A program made the position numbers and the translations under genes. A stretch of 64,000 nt of DNA from Lyophyllum atratum (lineage: Eukaryota > Basidiomycota > Agaricomycetes > Agaricales > Lyophyllaceae), in contig JACGCN010000006.1 in NCBI GenBank assembly GCA_014905825.1, positions 2,469,421 to 2,533,420 of the forward strand, written 5' to 3'. This document shows positions 23,069-33,887 of this stretch, one piece after another; positions within the stretch are counted from its first letter, which is position 1; each line of letters starts with the position of its first letter. The notes under the pieces are model-generated. The model worked only from the letters and a program-made list of their open reading frames with translations. It was not told the origin of the DNA and ran no database searches.

Positions 23069-26000
23069 ATGCATCCTGAGGGACTAGATGACGATGAGCT
23101 CGAGCAGATTCGGTACTTCCCTACCACTACCATTAGGCTCCTGACTTACACACCCCCGCTCCAGCCGGTATGAGGACTTTACCACTATAGGTACTTGGAA
23201 CCATGCATAACTCCCATATGTGCGACAATTCAACGCTAATTTTGGCACCTTTGACAGACTGGATCCAGGACTCCATTCTCGAGAGGAACAGGCGCATACG
23301 CACTGCACACTCGTACTCCACCCCTGACCATGCGCCGCCAGGCCACCTCCCATCCTGGCCTTGGCTCTGGTCCAAAGCGCGCAAAGTAATGGACATCGGG
23401 CAGACTTGGTTCGTCGTCGGCATCGCAGGTGCATCTTTCCGGCATACCTACTGTTCCTTACACACCTCTGATACCTGCGTTACTGGACGCCAGGCGTGTG
23501 CATAGGCGTGAACGCGGCAATTATCTCGATCGTGAGCGAGTGGCTCTCTGATATCAAGTTCGGGTACTGTTCGGACGGGTGGTGGTTGAACCAGCAGTTC
23601 TGCTGCTGGGAGATTGAGGGCGAGGAGGTCGATGGGTGCGACTCGTGGCACCCTTGGAGTAATGTTATGATGGGCCGCTGGCTTGTGTTCGTCATGTTTG
23701 CGGTGCGTACCCTCTTTTCCCAACTGTCTTGGCAGGAGAATCTGACTGAATGGTGTGGATGATGCAGACGACGTTCTCATTTGTTGCGGCGCATCTTGTT
23801 AGATCTATGGCGAAATATGCGGCGGGTTCAGGGATTTCAGAGATCAAATGTATTCTTGCTGGTTTTGTCATGCAGGGCTTTCTTGGGTTTGCGACGTTCT
23901 TCATCAAAAGCATCACACTGGTGAGTTACCAACGTGTGCCATCGCGTCTGCGCTAATATAGGTGTCAGCCCTTGGTAATTGCGTCTGGGCTGTCAGTGGG
24001 CAAGGAGGGCCCCTCGGTACACGTAGCATGTTGTATTGGATCACTTGTAGCTGGAATGTTCAAGAAATTCTCCCGGAGTCAAGGTGCGAGCTTTTGCAAA
24101 CATCCGTAGCTCATGAATAACCTTTTGCAGGTAAAATGCGGGAAATCGTTACAGCAGCAAGCGCGGCCGGAGTAGCGGTTGCTTTTGGTTCGCCAATAGG
24201 TGGCGTTTTGTTCTCAATAGAGGTCAGTGCCATGTCCGTCTGCTTATGACGTTCTCTGAACCTTTGACCGCATTGACAGGAAATGAGCCATGGTTTTAGC
24301 ATCAAGACTATGTGGAGAAGTTTCTTTTGCGCCCTAGTCGCGACGTTTACGCTATCCGTGTGTCCAAAGGAGTCTTTTTTGTCGCCCACCTATCTGACTC
24401 TTGCGACCTCTCAGGCTATGAATCCTTTCCGCACCGGTAAACTGGTACTCTTCCAAATCACCTATGATCGGGACTGGCACTTCTTCGAGGTCATGTTCTT
24501 TGTGATATTGGGTATATTTGGGGTACGCAGCCTCCTCTAACTACTGTGCCGATCACTCACCCGATTCAAACAGGGCCTATACGGTGCCTTTGTCGTCAAA
24601 TTTAATCTCCAAGTCGCGGCTTTCCGCCGAAAGCACCTTGCAAACCATGGCGTCGCGGAAGCGGTCACCCTTGCCACGCTGACCGCGATGATCGGTTATT
24701 TCAATCGGTTCCTCCGCATCGACATGACGTCCAGCATGGCTATCCTCTTCCGGGAGTGCGAAGGCGGAGGCAATGCAGGCAACCTCTGCCAGTACGCGTC
24801 ACCCTCTTTTATCTCCATTCATACTTTGTTAGCTCACTCTACTATCAGGACCCCGGCCCAATGGCGTATCTCCAACTCGCTGCTGCTTGCTACGATCATC
24901 CGTATAGGGCTCGTGGTGATTTCGTACGGCTGCAAAGTCCCGGCCGGCATCTTCGTCCCCTCTATGGCTATCGGTGCTACGTTCGGCCGTATGGTGGGCA
25001 TCATGGTCAAGGCAATGGAAAAGTGAGAGTTGATTTGTGTCGTCCTAACTCTCCTGCTTATACGTTATATTACAGGGCGTATTCCAATTCTGGCATTTTC
25101 GCGGTGTGTGCCCCAGATGTGCCTTGCATTACACCTGGCACATACGCTTTTCTCGGTGCTGCTGCAGCCCTTAGGTATGATTGTGCGGGCCCCGTCGATT
25201 TTGATACTGATGGCTTATCGACAGCGGTGTAATGAGAATCACTGTAACAGTTGTCGTCATCATGTTCGAGCTGACAGGAGCCTTAAATTATATCTTGCCC
25301 ACCATGGTGAGTAGGAAATACTCCATTTAATCGTATTGACGTCATTGAATTTTCCCCAGATCGTGCTACTTGTCACCAAAGCTGTCGGCGATTTCCTAGG
25401 CACCAGTGGAATCGCTGATGAGATGATCCGCTTCAACGGCTTCCCCTTCCTAGAAAAGGAAGACCACGCGTACAATGTTTCTGGTGGGTGTTGGTCTTTC
25501 TTGGCTGCGAGCCATGCTGATCTCCGGTCGCTGTCAGTGTCTGCGGTCATGCGCACCGAGATCCACACACTTACAGAATCCGGGATGACGGTCAAGGACA
25601 TAGGTAGGTAAAAAATTTCGCCCTTCTAGCAGGCCCTAGACATTGCGCTTTTCTGCTGTCAGAGGTCTTACTGGCATCCACGGATGTCAAGGGATTGCCG
25701 ATAGTCTCCTCTGACGGCTTGCGACATATAGTCGGTTATATTGGGCGCACTGAGCTGCGCTATGTTCTTGGTAGGCTATTCTTCAGCCCATTTATACGCG
25801 CCGTTGTTTACGATGTACAGACCGAGCGAAAAAGATGCCCCGCATGGAGGACGATACACGGTGCCTCTTCACACCTCCTGACGCAGAGAGGGACGAGGAA
25901 CATGGGGCATCGTTCGGTATAGAAGAAGAAGCAGCCTCCACTGGTTTTTTCGAGTCGGCGATGTCGGATGGTGGCCTCCGATTCTGGCCTTGGGTAAATC

Positions 26001-26387
26001 AGGTTTGTTGGAGAAGTGTGTTTTACCGTCGCTCCCTGATTCTCATGATCATTCCAGACTCCGATGACAGTGTCGCCGGAACTCCCACTGGAGATCGTTA
26101 TGCAACTGTTCAAACGAATGGGGTTCGTTTCATTTTTTTTCCAGAGTGCGAGTTGATGTTGACGGGATGACGCTAGGCCAAGAGTGATCCTGGTAGAGAA
26201 TCACGGAGTGCTGACGGGGCTGGTTACGGTGAAAGATGTGCTTAAATTCATCGCGACGAAGCCGTCGCATGAGCCCTCATGGGACGAGCGCGGTGGGCTA
26301 GATGGGCTGCTGGAGGAAGTGTGGACTTGGGCCACGGACATTATCCATAGAACTGTATCTTGGAGTCGGAGAATACTTCGACGGTAA
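23069..26387 (+). CDS. GEF1: CLC-family chloride channel/transporter, GEF1 type, with CBS domains
   Basis: Nineteen exons keep frame (first 23069-23112, last 26177-26387) and give 774 aa. An N-terminal cytosolic part ([15 protein letters not shown]) precedes the membrane core. Core motifs: GSGISE (Cl-binding GSGIP variant), GKEGP (gating Glu), [17 protein letters not shown] (third selectivity loop), and [18 protein letters not shown]. The C-terminal half has two CBS segments ([21 protein letters not shown], and a second ending [24 protein letters not shown]). A Glu in the FSIEEMSHGF segment fits the internal proton glutamate of Cl-/H+ exchangers, so I infer an exchanger rather than a channel. 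Yeast Gef1 works in Golgi/vesicle ion balance and copper loading of Fet3. Functional links to VMA16 (acidification) are plausible but not shown by position. Confidence 0.95.
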
Positions 26388-26549
26388 TTTATTTATGACG
26401 ACTGGTGCCCCGCAGCGTTAGTTGCGGTTCCCATGAGGTATGTGCTGCCCACAGTACTCGAGCACAGCTCTGATTCTATAGATCCCGTGAGATGACGTCA
26501 TTTACGAAGATGGCAGATCACAACAAACGCGCCACGACCTCGCAAAACT

Positions 26550-26560
26550 CCTTATAAACC
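26550..26560 (+). promoter_or_regulatory. TATA-like box of the small gene at 26599
   Basis: CTTATAAACC lies about 45 bp upstream of the ATG at 26599. Position and sequence fit a TATA element with a very short leader. Confidence 0.4.
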
Positions 26561-26598
26561 GAAGCTGGCCAGAATTTATTTGTCACAATCCCCCAACG

Positions 26599-26896
26599 AT
26601 GTACTCTACCGAAACCCCACTCCAGCGCTACTCTTCTACGCTCGCTGCGTACACTCTCAAACAATTTTCTGATGCTCGCACTGCATTAGATAGCCACCAG
26701 GCCGCAGCAGCCAAACTCCCTGCCATAAATTCATACGACTATCGACTCCCAAAGTCAACCACAGGTTAGATCCTTTCCCCTGGCCCCACTTTGCGACTCA
26801 TATAGTCCAGACTCATCGTCTGCACAGTCTTCCCCGCGCCAGTCTCCCATCAACGACCAGGACAGTGACACTCACGACGACCAACCGGCCCAGTGA
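26599..26896 (+). CDS. Small two-exon hypothetical protein (83 aa)
   Basis: Exons 26599-26764 and 26811-26896 are joined by a 46-bp intron (GTTAGA..CCAG) and give 83 aa. The first part is a probable helix rich in Ala, Gln and Thr (TALDSHQAAAAKLPAINS); the second is hydrophilic and acidic (SPINDQDSDTHDDQPAQ). No signal peptide or membrane segment. A TATA-like box and compact upstream region support expression. I do not recognise a family. If the intron is not spliced the frame stops after 55 codons. Confidence 0.5.
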
Positions 26897-28697
26897 CGCT
26901 GGTGTTTCGTGTATTGCCTGCTGAGTCGACTCTTGTTCGCGATTTTTTCTCTAATGTCAATATCTAGGACGACGACTAATGATACTAGCTTTTTCACTAG
27001 ATTCCATTTTCCTGGGGGGTTCCACTGGGTTTAATTCGTCGGTGACGAAGTCAAAGAAGCCTGCGTTGGATAAATGTTACCCTGTTACTCATATACCATC
27101 TCACTGCGCTTCTGTACCAATAGACCAATTTTCACCGCGAAAAGCGTAAGCTGACATCCGGCACAAGCCACGAAACATACAACTTCCCGCCGTCGTTCAA
27201 CAATGGAGCAGTCAACTATCACTCTTTTGCGCCTACCGTTGGAGGGAAACAGCCTAGACGAAGCTAACCACCGGCAGTTGCGACGTTTCTAAAATTCTAT
27301 CGTCTTTCAATGGGTCTGCGGAGCGACCCAGGACTGTGGCGCGCGACGCACATCAGTCTAAAAGACCTGCAGCACATAGAAACCCCCATCCTTTGGCCTG
27401 TAACCCGTGAAGACAGTGACATCTTTCCTGCCTAGAAAAAAAGCAAGGGGGACACGATTTGTCCACGTGAATCTCTTGTGAACGGTGGAGATATGACCTG
27501 ATATGACCCGCGCACAATCCCCAATTCCTTGCTCGTGCCAGGCCGCCGCCAGTGACTGCATTGACACTTCGATGTGTAGAAGCATGATCTGAGTTTCAAG
27601 TCACACATTGGAGTGGGATTTTATCTGCGTCCCTGGTCGCTTTATGAACGCGATTGGCTATTTGTCAGTGTTCCGTGCAGCGCCAGGTGACTTCTTTGAC
27701 GCATGAAGAGTGGAGCAAAACAGGGTCAGAATCCTGTAGTGGGCCCAGAACGCGGGGGACGTTAAAGGACGTCAAGGGGATATGCGGCACAACTAGGCAG
27801 AAGAAGGGCTGTGGAGACTATAAATTTGTAGAAATAGATTTGCTTGGCTGCCCGCAACATCTTCGAGGGATAGACGGATTAACCTACGATTACCTTGAGC
27901 GATGGGTATAACAGGGTATAACAGGGTATAACTTATGTCGAGTGGAGCGAACAAGCGCGAGTGCTCCATGACTTGATGAATCTGAGCTCTGATCGGTGAT
28001 GCGGATTGGTTCCAGAGGCCTAGGCCCATGGTCTAGAGGCGTCGAACCTCCTTGATGCAGCCTTATGACGCAGAGATCGTCACGGCCTCAGGCCTTAGCG
28101 GTAGACAGGGAATATGCACCGCGCGTGTAGTCTCATGCCCATCCTCTCACCGTGACCTTCCCAATTGGGGCCCCTCCCATGAGACTACCGCGAGTGGTAA
28201 TTAAAGACAGCAAGCTGAGGAAAGACAGGAACAGCCACTTCTCGAGGTGAAGCACGGGACCACTCCGTCGTAAGATCGCGTACGAAGTCCCTAGAACACG
28301 GGGTAAGCATCGGAACGCTGGATTGGAATCTCCCCATACACGCCCGATTAACAGGGAACATAGCCTTTTTGACAAGACACAGGGATAGGGATTCGATGCT
28401 CAGAGGCTTGACGGGACCGCAACAGCATGGCATTGACATGCGAAGATTTGACATCAGACATCCCTTAGCCTAGAATTCGCTAGTAGACAAGTGAATTTGA
28501 GGCTTCCCGCCACTCAGCGAGGTCAAATAGAATGCCAGTATTTCGAAAGCTGGGCAAAGTAGATGTTAAACGCCGCGTTCCAATTCCCGACGTAGTGCGA
28601 CGTCAAATCCGTGATTCAAACACAACAAGTCAGTACACAAAACAGCCGGCGTAGATATGCGCCAGTCGGTGATGAAATCAGCTGCGATGGGGCCCCC
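26897..28697. other. 1.8 kb intergenic tract
   Basis: 3' sides of the small gene (+) and TSR1 (-). Open frames reach about 89 codons on both strands without motifs. Contains the 10-bp tandem repeat at 27904-27932. I see nothing else. Confidence 0.45.
27904..27932. repeat. Three tandem copies of a 10-bp unit
   Basis: The unit GGGTATAACA occurs at 27904-27913 and 27914-27923, and nearly complete at 27924-27932. It lies in non-coding sequence. It resembles, but does not match, the recognition site of a homing endonuclease; a simple slippage repeat is the likelier reading. Confidence 0.7.
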
Positions 28698-31597
28698 TCA
28701 CTCCTCCATAGCGTCGTCAGCGGGCGCGATCTCCCGCGCCTTTCCCTCAGTCCACAATTGTGCCCATTTGGGGAAGACCCGCTTGTACAGTGACATGCAC
28801 ACCGTGTCCATCTGGTTGATGGGCCCATCGAAATGGGCCTTGAAGTACCCATGTGTGCCGAGGGACTCCTGGATGTGGCCTGTCCGTCCGTGTTTGGTAT
28901 AGAGCTGAATGGGCTTGAAGTAATGGACATCATCTGGACTGAGGTGAGCGATGGATTGGTTTGACACGAAGGAGGATTACTCACCCGCGTTGAAGAACAG
29001 ATACCGGACTGTCGCTGTCTTTTTGTGCACCTTGAATGGATGGCCGGTGAGGATGATACGCTTGGCGACGATGCGCGTCGTGTCAGGGTTCAGGAAGGTG
29101 CCCATCGCGACGAGCTCCGGGGCTGAAGAGACGAGTTAGTATTGCGATCGATGTTACAGTAAGAAAGGCCTTTGCCTTGAACGTCTGATGTTTCCCTCAG
29201 GAATACACAGGGCTGCTTTCCGAAAACCACGGGGCCGTACGTCGTCGCGACACTTGTCACACCATGCCGAAGGAATCGCTCAAACTTGTGGACATTGTTT
29301 GCGCCCTTGCCTCCGCCACGGGTATGCTGGCTGTAGACAGGGTTAACCTGAAGGCGACGTGGTCCAACACACAAGATCAGAGGGTCCTGGAGCACGAGTT
29401 AGTTGTACATAGTGCTACGACGAGAAGACGAAGAGCCCACCTTCGATCGCACTGATCCATCGTATTCAGTATTTCGTTGAACGGTGAAGTTTAGTGCAGA
29501 AATCTTGTGCTCGTGCTGCAGGAGAGCGAAGAGGGCCACCGGTCCGATGCTCGCTGCTTCCTGAGGGGCATTCTTCAGAAACACGGTAACTCGGACACCA
29601 GGCTATTTAGGATCGTGAGCATATATTTCTGCCAATCGCTTATTTGCCTTACCTCGACGATGCCCAGCTCCTGCTCTGCCCGCCGACGTATGCCGCGCTC
29701 CGTCCGCTTGAAGTCTTCGAACTGGAATATGCGGGCGTAATCGCGAGGCAAATTCTCAAATGGGTCCCATGGGCTCGTCCGGAATGACCGCATACCCCGG
29801 AACCGTTGGAACCTGACCCGGGCAGGAATTTCTTTTGGAGTGTCGATTTCGTCCGGGAACGTGAGGTCATTATCTTCTTCACGTTCACGGTTTTTCCATG
29901 AATTCAATCTGGACATCGTGTTAGCTCAGTAATCAGGAGGCAGAACTGTCACAAACTGTTTTTCTTCTTCCTCGTTATCCAGATCCTGGAACGTGACTTC
30001 TCGCCTATCCGAAGTCATATCGTCTTCAATGGGCATATCTTGCATCTCCTCTTCCTCCTCTGCGATTTCTTCCATCTCAACCTCGCTCCCATCTTCCTTG
30101 CGGTCCGCTTCACCCTCGTCCTCGTCATCAGATTCATCGATAATCCACGACGCCTGATAGGCACTCATCCCTTTCGGTATCCGCTTCACTGCCTTGGGGG
30201 TGGTCCCCTTGTCCGCATCAGGCAATGAAGAATGCGCAGACTCCACCCCGCCGTTCATTTCCTCCTCCGTGGGCCATGTTTGCTCGTTCGCAAGGTCATC
30301 AGGGTCGTTGCTAGACACCAAAGAGTCCGCTTCTTCCTCATCGGCCTCGGCAAGAACAGCTGGTTCCACATCCATCATACCAGCATGGGCAGCCTTCGTA
30401 TGCCGGCGTAAAGGTGCAGAAAGGATCTGTGTAATTCCACAATCAGGATTCCGGACAAATAGGTAGAGTCCTTGAGACATACCTTTGATATTTGGAAGTC
30501 TCCAAAATTGGGGAGGTGGACTAGTCTGTTCGCAGACAGAGATGCCCCTCTGACCACCCCAGTCACCTTCAGAGATCCATCCTCCCACTCCGCTGTCTCG
30601 CCCAAAATCCATGACCGACCCTCCCTCCACCGAACATCCGCAGGCTTTCCCTCGGACAACGACCGCAAAGCGTTTAGCCGATCGGCGCTCGCATGGAGAT
30701 CGAAGACTCTAGTTTGACTGGGAACGAAGTACTGAATGAAGGAGAGGAGAGATTTCATGACTCCGGGCCGTGCCTTGGGATCGAGAGTTGAATCGGGTGC
30801 GGTTACGGTAACGACTTCAGCAAGCCCCTGTGCCTGAAGCGTGCGTAGGAGGGTATCTCCCCAGCCATCGACTTCGACGGTGGTAGAGAGGGCGAAGACT
30901 ACGTAGTCAGCGACTTTGCATGCGTCAAGAGCAGCGTAGAAGTTTTTGTAAGGTACATTGATGAATTGCAGCGAGGTCTTGAATCTTTCGGCTCTAGAAC
31001 AAGATCAATTACAGAACCATTAGTGTATGGAGTTCGGCTACTCACTTCATTTTCCATAATCCAGTCTGTGGGCAGTCCTCCGCTGATACATCCAAGGATT
31101 CGGCGAGGGAAAGAACGACAGATCGAGGGTTTATGTCCGCAGAGAGGGGTATAACGGCCACAATGCGAGGTGCGCCGTCTACGCCATTAAAGACTCGTGT
31201 CGCTGAGACCAGTGCACTGCGCTTTGTAGCCTGCACCTGTTTTGCGTTGTTGCGGCGGTTGAGCCTAGACTGCGCAGCCCCGTTTGCAGTAGAGGACGTC
31301 TTTAGAGCATCACGAGCTATGCGACCTGGTATTAAGAAAAGTTAGCATATTTTCCCGCAACTCCATTCGATTAGGCGCAATCTTAGCGGACATCTGCCGT
31401 AGATCGACAACCGCTGGTTAACATGGCCATGGATAGCTGACTCTCACCTTTGGCAGCATCCTTGAGCGAAGATTTTGTTGCATGCTTGGATTTGAAGCGC
31501 TTATTGCTCTAAAGAGTAGATGAGCTTCAATTTCGAGATCAGCCAGGATGAGACGCACCTGTTTAAGCGTCGGTCTGTGGTGGTGCGCTTCGACCAT
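28698..31597 (-). CDS. TSR1: Ribosome biogenesis factor TSR1
   Basis: Ten exons in phase (31559-31597, 31448-31508, 31046-31325, 30483-30993, 29957-30426, 29653-29908, 29441-29602, 29176-29386, 28985-29122, 28698-28933) give 787 aa, nearly the size of yeast Tsr1 (788). The basic N-terminus ([20 protein letters not shown]) is followed by a GTPase-like but nucleotide-motif-free domain, the AARP2CN region ([20 protein letters not shown]), an acidic linker with long Glu/Asp runs, and the conserved C-terminal block ([51 protein letters not shown]). Tsr1 sits on late pre-40S particles and blocks early translation-factor binding during 20S rRNA maturation. The intron at 29123-29175 begins with GC rather than GT. 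Confidence 0.96.
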
Positions 31598-33887
31598 GAT
31601 CGGCCAATTTATAGAGTTCTATGCGTTTAAGCCGTGTCCCGCAAGACAAAAGAGGTCCTAAAGAAGTATCTAGAGACTTGAAAGGGCGAAGATAAGCCTA
31701 GATCGATGCTGTCGGTGAGGACGCGATGGTCGGCTATCCAAAATTTCTGCAACACGTGACGTGTAAGTATTAGATTTTGAAGCCAAAGCCAAACAACACG
31801 TTTTCCTTCCGATCGAGTCTGATCGAGTGTCCCAGTCCAGCCCAGTCCCTGGTCTCCGCGATCATCATGGTGAGACTTCCTGTGCCCTTTTCTTTGCCTG
31901 GGGATATGTGGAACTTTGCCTCCCACCTTCACCGGCCTTCTCAAGACTGTCAAGTTCTCTGGATACATGCAGCACCTGCTCCATCCCATTCCCTTGCTGT
32001 CTACGCACTGTTTTCTGAAAACAACAGTCATGTCACCATACTACTTGCTGAAGTAGATTGTAACCCTAGACCCTTTCTTCTCCCTGGCCTTTGTCAACCC
32101 TTCGCCAAGATGAGCAGTAATCCTAATGCGCACTCAAAGGTCTGGATCAGCCATTCTCTTCGCAAACCACATCTACGCGCCCAGTAGCGTCTTGTATTTT
32201 GGCTCTATGTTAGTATTGGACTGTCTCCTGCGCCAATAGTACCATTTACACCGATACTTCCCTCATGGACGAGTATCCTGCTTGCCTCCCGAACATCTTG
32301 CTCATCAATACGAGATACCTCTAGAAGGTAGAGACAATTTTTTTAGAAGTGTGCCAAGTTCCGTCTGTTCTCCATCGGGGGTATACCCGTCCTTATCTGC
32401 GACTCCTCATCTTCTACACTGATAACCTGCATGCTGTCGACTTTCAATAGTCTACATCAACGCGATATAATTCCATCTTTACGCCCAATATATGTCTGGG
32501 TCGAGTTTGATCCCATCGCAGTAGGTTTACAGTGCCTAATCTTTCAACAAGTCACCCAGCTCTGTTCCAGGATGTGTACATACTTTGCACCTTACACCCT
32601 TTACGTCATTTTTGGGGTCGACGCCAGTATATGATCTCCATCCAAGATATCCAGGAACCTCAGCTTAGGTTCCAATTGTCTTGGCTATGTTTAGAGCAGA
32701 AGACACTATTGCTCTAGGCAGCGTTTGGAAACCTACTCGATGCATCAAACCCCTTCACCTTCATTCTTACCCCGTTTAATGCCCGGGAGAACGAAGCGCA
32801 TTACACCCTTGGTAATTTAATACTGTTAATTCTTCATTTTCATCACCCCAATTCCTCTTCCGTTCCATCTACCTCTCCGGAAACTGACTACAGCCAGCGC
32901 TCGTCTCCCCTGCGCTCCGAGCACCGAAAACGCTGTCCATGAACACAAACGGCTAGGCTGGGACTTCGAGATCTTAGCGACCATGAATCGTACTTGATCT
33001 AGCGCTTTCTCGCATTCCTGCCGATTCCGCGCTTCTCGCTGCCGTTATGTCCAAGTTACGCCACGCACGGCGGTCATTCTCGCAGTACATCACTGAAAGT
33101 AGTGATTTGACTGGTTCAACCCCTCGGCACCACATCCCCTTAAATCATAGCCTTCCTCGCAATGTTTCAACCTCCAGGATCCGCCGCTGCCCGGGACTAG
33201 GTCGTAATAGTACTACCATCGTTATTGGGCGCCAGAAGTCCAAACCCAATAGACTAAAAGGCACATCCTTCGAGTACTACGATTCATATCTTCCAGTTCC
33301 TGTACATTAATTAATGAGCATACTGGTCATATTTTCCACCCAAGGCTTTCATAACTGCCTGGCAGACTCAGATATGAGCATCCGTGGCTTGCGTTCGTGT
33401 TGTCGTTGTCCTTCTGAGCAAGTATCGAACCTCGATTATCATACTGTCATCGTACTCGTTTGAGTTTAGCCATGATGCAGCACCACTTGAACTTACAGAC
33501 ACGAAAACGAACGTTCTCGTACCCTCCCCTCTGCGTCTTTACATGACTTGAATTGAACTAGATGGCCTCATGTGCCAACTCAGTATCTGGCAACTACGCC
33601 TGTGGAACCTCAAAGCGAAGACGGAGCATGCAAGGTGATTAGAACTAGGAGATGTGTGATATATAATGCGTGGCTGGTGGTACAAATGCAGCAGGTACGG
33701 ACAAAGCGACCAGGATAATAAAGATACAACAACGATAACCCCAGGGTTCAATGAGGAGGCCAAGGCAGCGCGGTGCTTGGTGTGGAGGATAGGGAGGCAT
33801 TGTACAAGGAACCGTTATGGCTACCCGACGAGAAGGCGGTGGCGATGGGTGGAGGGGGGAGAGGGGATATTCGGGGTTGAGAATCTT
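31598..33887. other. 2.3 kb tract without a recognisable gene
   Basis: Lies between the TSR1 start and the ADA2 stop, both minus-strand genes. Open frames of 60-136 codons are scattered on both strands (for example 31777-32187 and 33047-33310 on +), with no domain and no splice series that extends them. It is AT-richer with many short pyrimidine tracts. An unannotated non-coding transcript or a fast-evolving gene could hide here; I cannot support either. Confidence 0.45.

Noticed and set aside
27904..27932. Similarity to a homing endonuclease site
   Set aside because: Only the short GGGTA/TAACA words are shared, the spacing differs, and no endonuclease or intron is nearby.
28040..28060. GGTTCGA-like T-loop word on the minus strand suggesting a tRNA
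   Set aside because: No pairing acceptor stem, D-arm or anticodon arm could be drawn around it.
31627..32031. 134-codon minus-strand frame upstream of TSR1
   Set aside because: No recognisable content and overlaps an equally long plus frame; treated as chance.
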